Below are positions 20,952 to 27,570 of a stretch of 27,570 nt of DNA, piece by piece (the stretch's first letter is position 1; each line of letters begins with the position of its first letter). The notes beneath the pieces are model-generated. The model did not search any database, was not told the origin of the DNA, and saw only the letters and a list, made by a program, of their open reading frames with translations. Location of the stretch: NCBI GenBank assembly GCA_965226245.1, contig CBDDCL010000002.1, forward strand, positions 1-27,570. The letters run 5' to 3'. Source of the stretch: CBDCYS01 sp965226245. Lineage in GTDB: Bacteria > Acidobacteriota > Terriglobia > Bryobacterales > UBA6623. Both the position numbers and the translations under genes were made by a program.

Positions 20952-21206
20952 ATGAGGCAGTTTGCGAAGTGGCTAGTACTAAGTTCAGTGGCGGCCGCAC
21001 TGCTCGGACTTGGTTGCCAAGGACCTCCGGAACAGGTCGAGGAGGCTGAACCCATGCCGGCCGCAGAACCCATGCCGGCCGCAGAGCCGGCAGAAAAAGA
21101 GCCCACCGCAGAGGAGCCGAAGCAGGAGGAGAGCGAACCCGAAGGTAGTGCCCAGGCAGCACCAGCGGGAAGGGAAGGTCTCTCGACGCAGAACATGTGG
21201 GCTTAA
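20952..21206 (+). CDS. Small putative lipoprotein with acidic Pro/Ala-rich repeats
   Basis: The protein has 84 residues with AGAGGTG ahead of ATG 20952. A basic start and hydrophobic helix (MRQFAKWLVLSSVAAALLGL) lead to LGLGC, a tolerable lipobox, so the cysteine at residue 22 would be lipidated. The mature part is low-complexity and acidic (EPMPAAEPMPAAEPAEKEPT), encoded partly by two exact 18-bp tandem repeats at 21048-21065 and 21066-21083. It probably sits on the cell envelope. No family is assigned. A TATACT upstream (around 20892) could be a -10 box. Confidence 0.6.
   Translation: MRQFAKWLVLSSVAAALLGLGCQGPPEQVEEAEPMPAAEPMPAAEPAEKEPTAEEPKQEESEPEGSAQAAPAGREGLSTQNMWA
21048..21083 (+). repeat. 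18-bp tandem repeat in the lipoprotein gene
   Basis: GAACCCATGCCGGCCGCA occurs at 21048-21065 and again at 21066-21083, followed by a partial copy (GAGCCGGCAG). It encodes EPMPAA units and can vary in number without changing frame. Confidence 0.85.
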
Positions 21207-21359
21207 GGGATTTCCCGCTGGCACAAAGGACGTATCAGAATGGTACAGGGACAGAAAGGGGGGTGTACCAAGAATCCGCGATGCTTTGTGCCACACCTTC
21301 ATTATCCGGCTCTTCCGGGTTTTTAGTGGGTGGCCAACGGGTAGCCGGCTCCTCCATCC

Positions 21360-21397
21360 AGGGTAGCGCCCAGAATCGTGCGAATTTATACGCTAAG
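21360..21397 (+). repeat. Tn3-family-type 38-bp end, class B, left
   Basis: A 38-bp sequence starts AGGGTAGCGCCCAGAATC and ends TTTATACGCTAAG. It is identical to 26907-26944 and to the complement of 27225-27262. The length and the ACGCTAAG end fit Tn3-family inverted repeats. The 5' start of a Tn3 transposase gene follows 71 bp later. Confidence 0.85.
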
Positions 21398-21468
21398 AGG
21401 TTTCGAGTCGGTGCTTGCTGGATCGGTGCAGGTATCGACCGGTACGAAGACGAGCTTGAGTTTCCAAG

Positions 21469-21822
21469 ATGGACCAGTATTCACGCGAGTTCATCGCCGA
21501 GAAGGCCCGGCTGCGCCCCGAGGATCTCGGGCTCGTACGCACGGCACGACGATCTCACAACCAACTTGGTCTGGCGTACCAGATCGCCTTCATCCGGCTC
21601 ACGAGGCGGGCGCCGGGCCAGCAACCTTTCGAGATCCTCGAGGACCTCGTGGGTTATGGGACAACGGAGCTGAATGCGAATCCCCGAGATCTAGATCTCT
21701 ATGCGCGGCACCAGCCAACGCTCTCGGCCCATCTGGAGAGGGTCCGCGAGCACCTTAGCCTCACAGCCTTCGATGAAAAGGCACGTCAGAGACTAGCACC
21801 GTTTGTCTTCAAGGAAGGGTAG
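21469..21822 (+). pseudogene. Tn3-family transposase N-terminal remnant (DUF4158 region)
   Basis: The 117 residues start MDQYSREFIAEKARLRPEDL and continue LVRTARRSHNQLGLAYQIAF, then NPRDLDLYARHQPTLSAHLE and FDEKARQRLAPFVFKEG. This is the DUF4158 N-terminal, end-binding part of Tn3 TnpA. A full protein has nearly 1000 residues. The frame stops at a TAG at 21820-21822 that lies inside another AGGGTAGCGCCCA sequence, so a second element end probably replaced the rest. The segment 21360-21657 matches the miniature element at 26907-27262 in inverted orientation. Confidence 0.85.
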
Positions 21823-21840
21823 CGCCCACATTCGTGTTGA
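21816..21840 (+). repeat. Partial class B Tn3-type end
   Basis: AGGGTAGCGCCCACATTCGT repeats the first 13 bases of the class B end exactly and most of the next ten, then diverges before the GCTAAG part. It truncates the TnpA remnant and precedes the nuclease gene. It could be a diverged end of another related transposon. Confidence 0.5.
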
Positions 21841-21875
21841 AATCACTCTTGTCCAGCAGACTCGCCAGATCCATC

Positions 21876-22799
21876 CTACCCACCAACCTTCTGGTAGGCC
21901 TGTTCAAGTAGCGGCTTCACGATTTCGAGATCACTCTGGTTCTTGACTGACAGCTCAAGATTGCCAGTTCCGTAGTGCCCGATGTTCGTCACGTCTCGGG
22001 CGTTCTTCGGTGAATCGAGCGTCTTTGGATCGAGCTTGACGTAAAGGAGCACTTTGGCCTTGTGGATCTCCATGCACACGAAATTTTGAGAGATCTTGTA
22101 CGCGATGTAGCACTTCTTTGGGACTTCCTCAACCGCCGAGTCGAGGTCGACAAGGAAATCCCGGACCGATTGCGCTAACTCTTTGATAGGGTCGGGCTTG
22201 TCCTTAAAGTGCTGCTCAACGGTGTAGATGCCAGTCTTGCGAGAGAGGGCAGCCTTTTGGCCCGCCGTCAGTCCCTTGTCGGACGGCGAACTAGAGGGGG
22301 AAGCAGTGAGGGACTTCTTGAAGACCTCTTCGAGATGGAGTGAATCGTTCGTGAAGACCCGATAGGTCCAGAGTTCCAGATTCGCCCCCATGACCTGAAC
22401 AGCATGCAGATCGTACCTCTTGTAGTTCGGGGCGAGGCAGATGACTCGAATATCGGACCAGTCCACCTCGACCTTGTTACCCAAGGACTTCTGGGCCGCG
22501 ATTTCGAAATCCCCTCGGTGGTCCTGAATCCAGGCCAGGTAAAAGAGGCTCTGGTTGACCAGTTCAGAGGATTCAACTTTCTTGTATTCGATGATGACGG
22601 GATTGTTGTCTTCTGAAAGGGCGAGCGTGTCGATCCGTCCAGCGTGCTGGACTCCGGTTGGGAACTCAGTCGCGACGAAGCGACACCCGAAGACCGATTC
22701 AAGATTTCTCTCGATCAACGTCTGTAGATCTTTCTCCGTCGCGAAGTTCGTCTGATCGACGGTGGACAGTGTGGTCTTGGTAACCGCGAAGAGTGGCAT
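21876..22799 (-). CDS. PD-(D/E)XK nuclease-like protein with C-terminal DUF5655 domain
   Basis: The protein has 307 residues and appears intact. The N-terminal half has the nuclease-fold pattern TEKDLQTLIERNLESVFGCR, then GRIDTLALSEDNNPVIIEYK with Asp57, Glu71 and Lys73 (D-x13-E-x-K), and QSLFYLAWIQDHRGDF. The second half (from about residue 185) matches DUF5655: VRDFLVDLDSAVEEVPKKCY, then NFVCMEIHKAKVLLYVKLDP, TNIGHYGTGNLELSV and a C-terminal LLEQAYQKV. Proteins with this layout occur in many bacteria and archaea, sometimes as stand-alone defence-type genes. The substrate is not established. No methylase or partner gene is adjacent. It is flanked by transposon remnants and is probably cargo. 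Confidence 0.82.
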   Translation of the reverse strand: MPLFAVTKTTLSTVDQTNFATEKDLQTLIERNLESVFGCRFVATEFPTGVQHAGRIDTLALSEDNNPVIIEYKKVESSELVNQSLFYLAWIQDHRGDFEIAAQKSLGNKVEVDWSDIRVICLAPNYKRYDLHAVQVMGANLELWTYRVFTNDSLHLEEVFKKSLTASPSSSPSDKGLTAGQKAALSRKTGIYTVEQHFKDKPDPIKELAQSVRDFLVDLDSAVEEVPKKCYIAYKISQNFVCMEIHKAKVLLYVKLDPKTLDSPKNARDVTNIGHYGTGNLELSVKNQSDLEIVKPLLEQAYQKVGG

Positions 22800-22818
22800 G
22801 CTCGTCTACTCTATTTTA

Positions 22819-23166
22819 GGGCGAAAGACGGCCCGCGTTCATCGCCGCGATAAGCTGATCTTCCATCCATTGCATTATCTGGCGCTGCTGGAACGCAAGA
22901 CCGGAGCACTCGAGCAAGCAGCACCGCTCGAAGGCTGGCAGTTGCCCGAGGAGTTTGTTCACCTCCGGCGGCTGCTCCAGACAAGAATGGGGAAGGCCGG
23001 TTCCCGCGAGTATATCCAGGTCTTGCGGCTCCTCGAAGACTTTCGTCTGGAAGAAGTCCGTGCCGCCGTCGGGGATGCGATGAGGCTGGGCGCCATCTGC
23101 TTCGACGCCGTGAAGCATCTGTTGCTGTGTCGCATAGACCGGAAGATCATGGCCAGGTGTCTATAA
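22819..23166 (+). pseudogene. IS21-family IstA transposase C-terminal remnant
   Basis: The plus frame reads FHPLHYLALLERKTGALEQA, then PLEGWQLPEEFVHLRRLLQT, GSREYIQVLRLLEDFRLEEV and RLGAICFDAVKHLLLCRI. This is the C-terminal end of IS21 IstA transposases. The catalytic DDE core and the istB helper gene are absent. The nuclease gene begins on the other strand 20 bp upstream, so IS21-mediated rearrangement may have created this border. Confidence 0.78.
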
Positions 23167-23187
23167 TAATGTCCCGTCTTGATCGAC

Positions 23188-23229
23188 GTTAGTTGACTAT
23201 ACAATGTTCCGGATACTATAGTCTTTAAC
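23188..23229 (+). promoter_or_regulatory. Promoter with overlapping dyad upstream of serine recombinase
   Basis: TTGACT (23193-23198) and TATAGT (23217-23222) are spaced 18 bp apart, near-consensus boxes. GACTATA (23195-23201) is an exact inverted partner of TATAGTC (23217-23223), with an outer GTTA/TAAC pair (23188-23191, 23226-23229). Such dyads ahead of a resolvase gene often are the recombinase binding sites (part of a res site) and give autoregulation. Confidence 0.6.
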
Positions 23230-23271
23230 ACTCCGAAATAGACCCCATTTGACCTTTTCTTGGACGCCGCC

Positions 23272-23869
23272 TTGAAAACCGTCGCTTACCTCCGCGTCTC
23301 CACTCGTTCGCAGGATCGATCTCGCCAACCAGAAGCTGGCGATCCTCGAGTTCAGCCAGAAACGCCGATTCCCGATCGACCAATTCATCGAGTCCCGCAT
23401 CTCGTCGCGCCAGAGTCCGCTCGAGCGCCGCATCGACGAAATGTTGGGGACGCTCGAGCCCGGCGACCGCCTGCTGGTCAGCGAGTTGTCGCGGCTCGGC
23501 CGCAGCCTCTCTCAGGTGATCCAGATCGTGGAGACCCTGGTCCGGCGCAAGATCCGCTTCATCGCCATCAAGGAGGCCATCGAGTTCGACGGCAAGCAGG
23601 ACCTGCCGACCAAGGTGATGATCGCCCTGTTCGGATTGTTTGCCGAGGTCGAGCGGGACCTGATCTCAGAACGGACCAAGGAAGGACTCGCCGCTGCCAA
23701 AGCCAAGGGGAAACTGCTCGGCCGGCCCAAGGGGGCCTTGGGAACATCCAGGCTCGACGGCAAGGAGCAAGACATCCGGGCGCTGTTGGGCAAGGATGTC
23801 TCCAAGGCCCCGATCGCCAAGATACTGGACGTCTCCCGCTCCGCCCTCTACCACTTCATCCAGACCTAA
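23272..23869 (+). pseudogene. Serine recombinase/resolvase disrupted by a 4-bp GATC duplication
   Basis: From TTG 23272 the product begins KTVAYLRVSTRSQD, with the catalytic serine in RVST. The sequence then shifts frame at GATCGATC (23314-23321). Removing one GATC gives SQDLANQKLAILEFSQKRRF, followed in the second frame by GDRLLVSELSRLGRSLSQVI, then GLFAEVERDLISERTKEGLA and the C-terminal helix-turn-helix KAPIAKILDVSRSALYHFIQ. The rebuilt protein (about 198 residues) is a normal small resolvase or invertase. A promoter with a dyad lies just upstream. The downstream part can still start at ATG 23441 but would lack the catalytic serine. Confidence 0.85.
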
Positions 23870-23977
23870 AGTGGAAATCCTCGGGTAATATGTCTCATTT
23901 CTACTGGTACAAGACTTCGGCCTCGTCAGTGCCGGTCCGAACAGTTCGTTCTGAACATACTGACCACAGGAAACCTC

Positions 23978-24832
23978 ATGACCACACATTCGAATACACG
24001 ATCGTCGTCGGCACTGGCCCTCTGGCTGGCCGCCGCAGTCCTGACACTGACTGGCGTCGCGCCCTCCCATGCACAGCAGCCCGCCGGGAACGCGCGGGCG
24101 TTCATTAGCATCAACGGAGGACTGCAGGCACTGACCGGCAGCTTCTCCGAAAGCGTCGACTTTCCGGAATCGGGAGGCGTGTATCGCGAGGTCCTGTCAG
24201 CGGCTGCAGCCCAGGAGCAGGCCCGCTTCGAGAGCGACTACCGCTACAGGACAGGGCCGCTCTTTGATGTGAGCGGCGGCGTGCGCATCTCGCCGTACTT
24301 CGCGCTCGGTGCCGGCATATCGTGGTTCAACACCGAGGAAACGGCCAGCGTATCGGCGCAGCTGCCGCACCCGCTCTACTTCAACCGCAACCGCTCAATC
24401 TCGGGCGTTTCGTCGCCTCTCACCCGCAGCGAGATGGCCGTCCACCTGCAGGCGCACGTGGTGGTGCCGGCCACGAACTCGCTCACGGTAATGGGCTTTG
24501 CCGGACCCACGTTCTTCAACGTGGAGCAGCAACTTGTCACCGACGTGAATTTCGTCCACGCATACCCCTTCGACACGGCTACGTTCTCCAGTGCGGTCGC
24601 CAGCCGGGAATCCGCCTCGGCTATCGGATTCAACGTGGGAGCCGACGTCACCTATTACTTCACTGACCACGTCGGTATCGGCTGGTTCACCCGTTACAGC
24701 CGGGCGACGTTGAAACTTCCGTCCGCGGGCAACGGAACACTCGACATCAAGCCCGGTGGGCTGCATGCGGCAGGGGGCCTGCGCTTGCGGTTCGGAATGC
24801 GCCTCCACACAGCGAACCGGCAAACTCGTTAG
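23978..24832 (+). CDS. Secreted outer-membrane beta-barrel-type protein
   Basis: The protein has 284 residues. An N-terminal signal peptide (ALALWLAAAVLTLTGVAPSH, cleavage near AHAQ at about residue 33) precedes alternating beta-strand sequence with aromatic girdles: RAFISINGGLQALTGSFSES, then FALGAGISWFNTEETASVSA, VGADVTYYFTDHVGIGWFTR and a final GGLRLRFGMRL. The pattern fits an OmpA/OprF-like eight-stranded barrel. No enzymatic motif is present. It is 26 bp upstream of the metallopeptidase gene in the same direction, so the two probably form one operon. No clear Shine-Dalgarno beyond ACAGGAAA precedes the ATG. Confidence 0.75.
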   Translation: MTTHSNTRSSSALALWLAAAVLTLTGVAPSHAQQPAGNARAFISINGGLQALTGSFSESVDFPESGGVYREVLSAAAAQEQARFESDYRYRTGPLFDVSGGVRISPYFALGAGISWFNTEETASVSAQLPHPLYFNRNRSISGVSSPLTRSEMAVHLQAHVVVPATNSLTVMGFAGPTFFNVEQQLVTDVNFVHAYPFDTATFSSAVASRESASAIGFNVGADVTYYFTDHVGIGWFTRYSRATLKLPSAGNGTLDIKPGGLHAAGGLRLRFGMRLHTANRQTR

Positions 24833-24858
24833 CCTGACCCCAAGGAGATCGACACATA

Positions 24859-26754
24859 ATGAGAATCGCTCCACGAATCGTTATCGCTCTGGCCCTCATC
24901 GGGATCGCACTCATGGCAACGGGGCACGACGCTACGGCCCAGGAACTCGATGTCGTTTCCATCGCAGCAGGACAAGCTCTAGGTCTCGACGCGTTGCGAC
25001 GGTGGGACGCGACGGTCTACGGCATGGAGCGCACCGGTGAACTCGTCGTCATGTCGCGCCGGAGCGACGCCTCCCTGGAAAGCCGCACCCACGAGTATCT
25101 CGCGCAGTACCATGCGGGCATTCCCGTGCACGGCGGGGGCGTCTCCCGGCAGCTCGACGGTAGCGGCGTCACCGTGTCGCTGTTCGGTACCTTGCACCAG
25201 GGGATCGCCGTGGATACGACGCCGGCGCTGTCCGGGGCCGAGGTTGCCGCGCTTCTCGAAGTGATGCACGGCGGAGAGTTCGTCGCCGACCGGCAGCCTC
25301 CGCTGAGTATACTGCCGCGGCCTGACGGCTCGTACGTCCTGGCCTATCAAGTCGCCATGAGTGACGGATACTTCTATTTCGCCGGCGGCGCCAACGGCAA
25401 ACTCCTGCACCGCGTCCATGCGCTCAAGTCGCAGTCGGCGGTCGGGGCCGGCGCAGACTCCACGGGTATGCGGAGGAAGCTGAGCACGACGCAGGGGAAC
25501 GCCGGCTTCAGAGCATACGACCGGATGCGGCCGGGGGAACTCGTCACTCTCGACGCCCGGTTCAACCTCCTGCGTGCCTTTCGTCTGATCTTAGGTTATC
25601 TTTTCCAGTTGCCGCCCGGGGAACCGGTCTGGACATCGGACGACATCGCGGTTGACGCCGATAACGACTGGGACGACCCGGCTGTGGTTGGCGCCCATGT
25701 CTACAGCGGCTGGACGTACGATTATTTCTTCGGCAGACACGGTTGGGAAGGCATCGACGGCGCGAACGGACGCACGATCACCATGGTCAATATTGACGAG
25801 GATAATGCCTTCTTTGCTCCCCCGCCGTTTGGCCCGGAAGGCAGAGGCATATTCGGTTTCGGTCGGGCTATCGACGAAACGAGCGAGGACCCGTTGACGG
25901 TGCTCGATATCGTTGGCCACGAGTTAATGCACGGTGTGACGCACTTCTCCGTGAGTAATCGCACCGGAAGCCCCTTTGGTCTCTCCAACCCCTTCCCCCT
26001 GGACGCGCGACTCGGTCCAGAAAGCTTCACCGACGTCGACGGTGAAACCTACACGTGCGCCACCGCACGGTTCCCCGGCTTGGTCGAGACAATGGAGGGG
26101 CTGGAAGAAGGTCTGGTCCCGGCCTGGTGTGTCGACGGACGGTTCCTCCTCGCCTACTCGGGAGACGGCGCCATCCACGAAGCCTACTCCGACATCTTCG
26201 GCGAATCCCTCGAATTCTTCTATGAAAGTCAAGGCGCCACGGCCGACTATCTCGTGGGCGGCGAAACGAAGCGCGGACCCATTCGCTCCCTGAGCGACCC
26301 CAAGTCGCTCCGTGACGGCTTTTATCCGGATGTCTACCGCGACCGCTACGAGTTCGCCCTCACTCTGGACGAAGACGAGAACTGGGACTACTCCGGGTTC
26401 GTATTCGTCGATGGCCAGTACATCTACTCTACCGATGAGTTCGGATATGGTGCCCACCATTGGAATTCGCTGATCCTAAGCCATGTGTACTATCTAGCCG
26501 TCGAGGGCGGCACGCATCGCACCAGCGGCATGACGGTCGAAGGCATCGGGGGAGCCAACCGGGAAGAGATGGAGCGGATTTTCTTCCATGCGATGAGAGA
26601 CCTGATGCCTGCTGCGGCGTCGTTGCCGATCGCCGCGGCGGTCCTCCGCCAGGCAGCAGTTGATCTCGCTCCGGGCAGCGAGGCGGAACGAGCGCTTGAC
26701 CAGGCGCTACATGCCGTCGGTCTGCCCCCGGACACGGAGGGCCTCCAGGAGTAA
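24859..26754 (+). CDS. M4 (thermolysin-like) family secreted metallopeptidase
   Basis: The precursor has 631 residues, with AAGGAG ahead of the ATG. A signal peptide (residues 1-27, ending ATAQ) is followed by an FTP/PepSY-type propeptide (about 40-190: EYLAQYHAGIPVHGGGVSRQ, then GSYVLAYQVAMSDGYFYFAG). The catalytic domain has the zinc site HELMH (His354, Glu355, His358). The third ligand is probably Glu441 in AIHEAYSDIFGE, where a His replaces the usual Asn of NExxSD. A C-terminal catalytic His lies in GAHHWNSLILSHVYYLA (about 533-534). The propeptide keeps the enzyme inactive until self-cleavage outside the cell. An insert with two cysteines (about 395-425) is unusual. It is linked with the barrel gene upstream. 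Confidence 0.9.
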   Translation: MRIAPRIVIALALIGIALMATGHDATAQELDVVSIAAGQALGLDALRRWDATVYGMERTGELVVMSRRSDASLESRTHEYLAQYHAGIPVHGGGVSRQLDGSGVTVSLFGTLHQGIAVDTTPALSGAEVAALLEVMHGGEFVADRQPPLSILPRPDGSYVLAYQVAMSDGYFYFAGGANGKLLHRVHALKSQSAVGAGADSTGMRRKLSTTQGNAGFRAYDRMRPGELVTLDARFNLLRAFRLILGYLFQLPPGEPVWTSDDIAVDADNDWDDPAVVGAHVYSGWTYDYFFGRHGWEGIDGANGRTITMVNIDEDNAFFAPPPFGPEGRGIFGFGRAIDETSEDPLTVLDIVGHELMHGVTHFSVSNRTGSPFGLSNPFPLDARLGPESFTDVDGETYTCATARFPGLVETMEGLEEGLVPAWCVDGRFLLAYSGDGAIHEAYSDIFGESLEFFYESQGATADYLVGGETKRGPIRSLSDPKSLRDGFYPDVYRDRYEFALTLDEDENWDYSGFVFVDGQYIYSTDEFGYGAHHWNSLILSHVYYLAVEGGTHRTSGMTVEGIGGANREEMERIFFHAMRDLMPAAASLPIAAAVLRQAAVDLAPGSEAERALDQALHAVGLPPDTEGLQE

Positions 26755-26906
26755 CGCGCCCGTTCCGGATGCGACCGGTTGCTGTGTTGGGACCGGCCGG
26801 TTACCGGCGGCTAGCCTCAACACATCTTCAATTCCCACAGGGATTTCATCGACGTGTATCAGGTCGAGGGTGGCATTACTCTCCTGGGCTAGTCGGATCC
26901 CGGTCT

Positions 26907-27262
26907 AGGGTAGCGCCCAGAATCGTGCGAATTTATACGCTAAGCCTTTCGCTTCGCACGAGACATAACCCACGAGGTCCTCGAGGATCTCGAAAGGTTG
27001 CTGGCCCGGCGCCCGCCCCGTGAGCCGGATGAAGGCGATCTGGTACGCCAGGCCAAGTTGGTTGTGAGATCGTCGTGCCGTGCGTACGAGCCCGAGATCC
27101 GCGGGGCGCAGCCGGGCCTTCTCGGCGATGAACTCGCGTGAATACTGGTCCATCTTGGAAACTCAAGCTCGTCTTCGTACCGGTCGATACCTGCACCGAT
27201 CCAGCAAGCACCGACTCGAAACCTCTTAGCGTATAAATTCGCACGATTCTGGGCGCTACCCT
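26907..27262 (-). mobile_element. 356-bp miniature element with Tn3-type ends (TIME-like)
   Basis: Perfect 38-bp inverted repeats (26907-26944 and 27225-27262, class B) enclose about 280 bp. On the minus strand this is the first 64 codons of a Tn3 TnpA gene (MDQYSREFIAEKARLRPADL, start at 27153), ending after LVGY, with only about 20 bp before the other end. It is thus a Tn3-derived inverted-repeat miniature element that a related TnpA could mobilise. The five bases on each side (GGTCT and AAACG) do not match, so no target duplication is visible. Confidence 0.85.
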
Positions 27263-27287
27263 AAACGGTATTGCAGGAGAGATTCAA

Positions 27288-27395
27288 TTGGCGATAGTTT
27301 TTTGCAACGCCGTCCGCGAGGCGGTCATCCAGGCGCTCCGCCGGGAAGGGACGCCGCACCACCACAACCCCGCCCCGGATGGAAAGCACAACTGA
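27288..27395 (+). CDS. Possible 35-residue ORF
   Basis: TTG 27288 has AGGAGA upstream at good spacing. The product starts MAIVFCNAVREAVIQALRRE and ends in a His-rich tail. It is short and not recognised, and may be an interrupted gene start adjacent to the miniature element. Confidence 0.3.
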   Translation: MAIVFCNAVREAVIQALRREGTPHHHNPAPDGKHN

Positions 27396-27412
27396 GGTAA
27401 TATCTAAAGGCC

Positions 27413-27570
27413 ATGAAGAACCAAGGACGTTATCGCCACTTGCGCGTGGACTGGGTGGGCGAGTCCTGCAGCGAGTCGATCACGCTGTGCGGCGTCGAGG
27501 GTGAAGACATCGGGACTGGACAGACACTGTGCCCCGACTGCGCCCAGGTCGGCGAGGCCCTGAACGTTTG
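27413..27570 (+). CDS. Start of a hypothetical protein with CxxC motif (partial)
   Basis: From ATG 27413 the frame stays open to the window edge. It starts MKNQGRYRHLRVDWVGESCS and includes LCPDCAQVGEAL, a CxxC pair that could be half a zinc site. It is not recognised. There is no strong ribosome binding site (AAAGG lies very close to the ATG). Confidence 0.4.
   Translation, partial: MKNQGRYRHLRVDWVGESCSESITLCGVEGEDIGTGQTLCPDCAQVGEALNV

Noticed and set aside
26902..27267. 5-bp target duplication around the miniature element
   Set aside because: The flanking five bases GGTCT and AAACG differ, so none can be claimed.

Overview
The window is a GC-rich bacterial mosaic of plasmid-maintenance modules, broken transposons and a few intact cargo genes. 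The host cannot be fixed from sequence alone. The secreted-protein fragments (putative-Ig repeats with a C-terminal domain of a kind I associate with Acidobacteriota) and the replicon type suggest an Acidobacteriota-like or similar environmental Gram-negative. A predicted outer-membrane beta-barrel supports the Gram-negative part. I see no rRNA, tRNA or CRISPR array.

Region 1 (1-9640) is plasmid-derived. It holds a conserved gene with a replaced 5' end, a membrane-anchored HNH protein translationally coupled to a tyrosine recombinase broken by a 7-bp duplication, and a Tn3-type end with a resolvase remnant. These are followed by a GNAT/DUF1778 toxin-antitoxin pair with its promoter and dyad, then a parA - RHH protein - repA operon that runs into three iterons, a DnaA box and AT-rich DNA. 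A second decayed origin (two other iterons, a DnaA box, a 14-bp tandem repeat) sits at 8995-9145 beside a repA 3' fragment on the minus strand. Origin-like repeat blocks recur at about 567, 7050 and 8995, and a 150-200 bp inverted repeat brackets the parA-repA block.

Region 2 (9640-12480) holds an intact ornithine cyclodeaminase/mu-crystallin family gene between two repA fragments, then an IS1380-type transposase gene truncated at its 5' end and frameshifted near its 3' end, then a 122-bp repeat that recurs at 20728.

Region 3 (12480-19940) is envelope/secretion cargo. One 864-codon frame fuses a protease propeptide-like piece, a SAM methyltransferase and putative-Ig repeats. On the minus strand a two-gene operon encodes a GT2-GtrA-methyltransferase fusion and a polytopic GT-C-like glycosyltransferase with a C-terminal sugar-binding-like domain. 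Sel1 and MORN fragments abut upstream. A lone 38-bp Tn3-type end of a different class lies at 15184.

Region 4 (20200-27570) has another copy of the first Tn3-type end with a truncated resolvase, a small lipoprotein gene, and a 5.9-kb segment bracketed by inverted 38-bp ends of a third Tn3 class. Inside are a Tn3 TnpA N-terminal remnant, a PD-(D/E)XK/DUF5655 nuclease-like gene, an IS21 istA remnant, a frameshifted serine recombinase, an outer-membrane beta-barrel gene and an M4 metallopeptidase gene. The right end is a 356-bp miniature element with perfect 38-bp inverted repeats. No complete Tn3 transposase is present, so all these ends depend on a transposase supplied elsewhere.

The main theme is accumulation of non-autonomous Tn3-type ends and dead recombinases around live maintenance genes (toxin-antitoxin, partition, replication) and envelope or secreted cargo.
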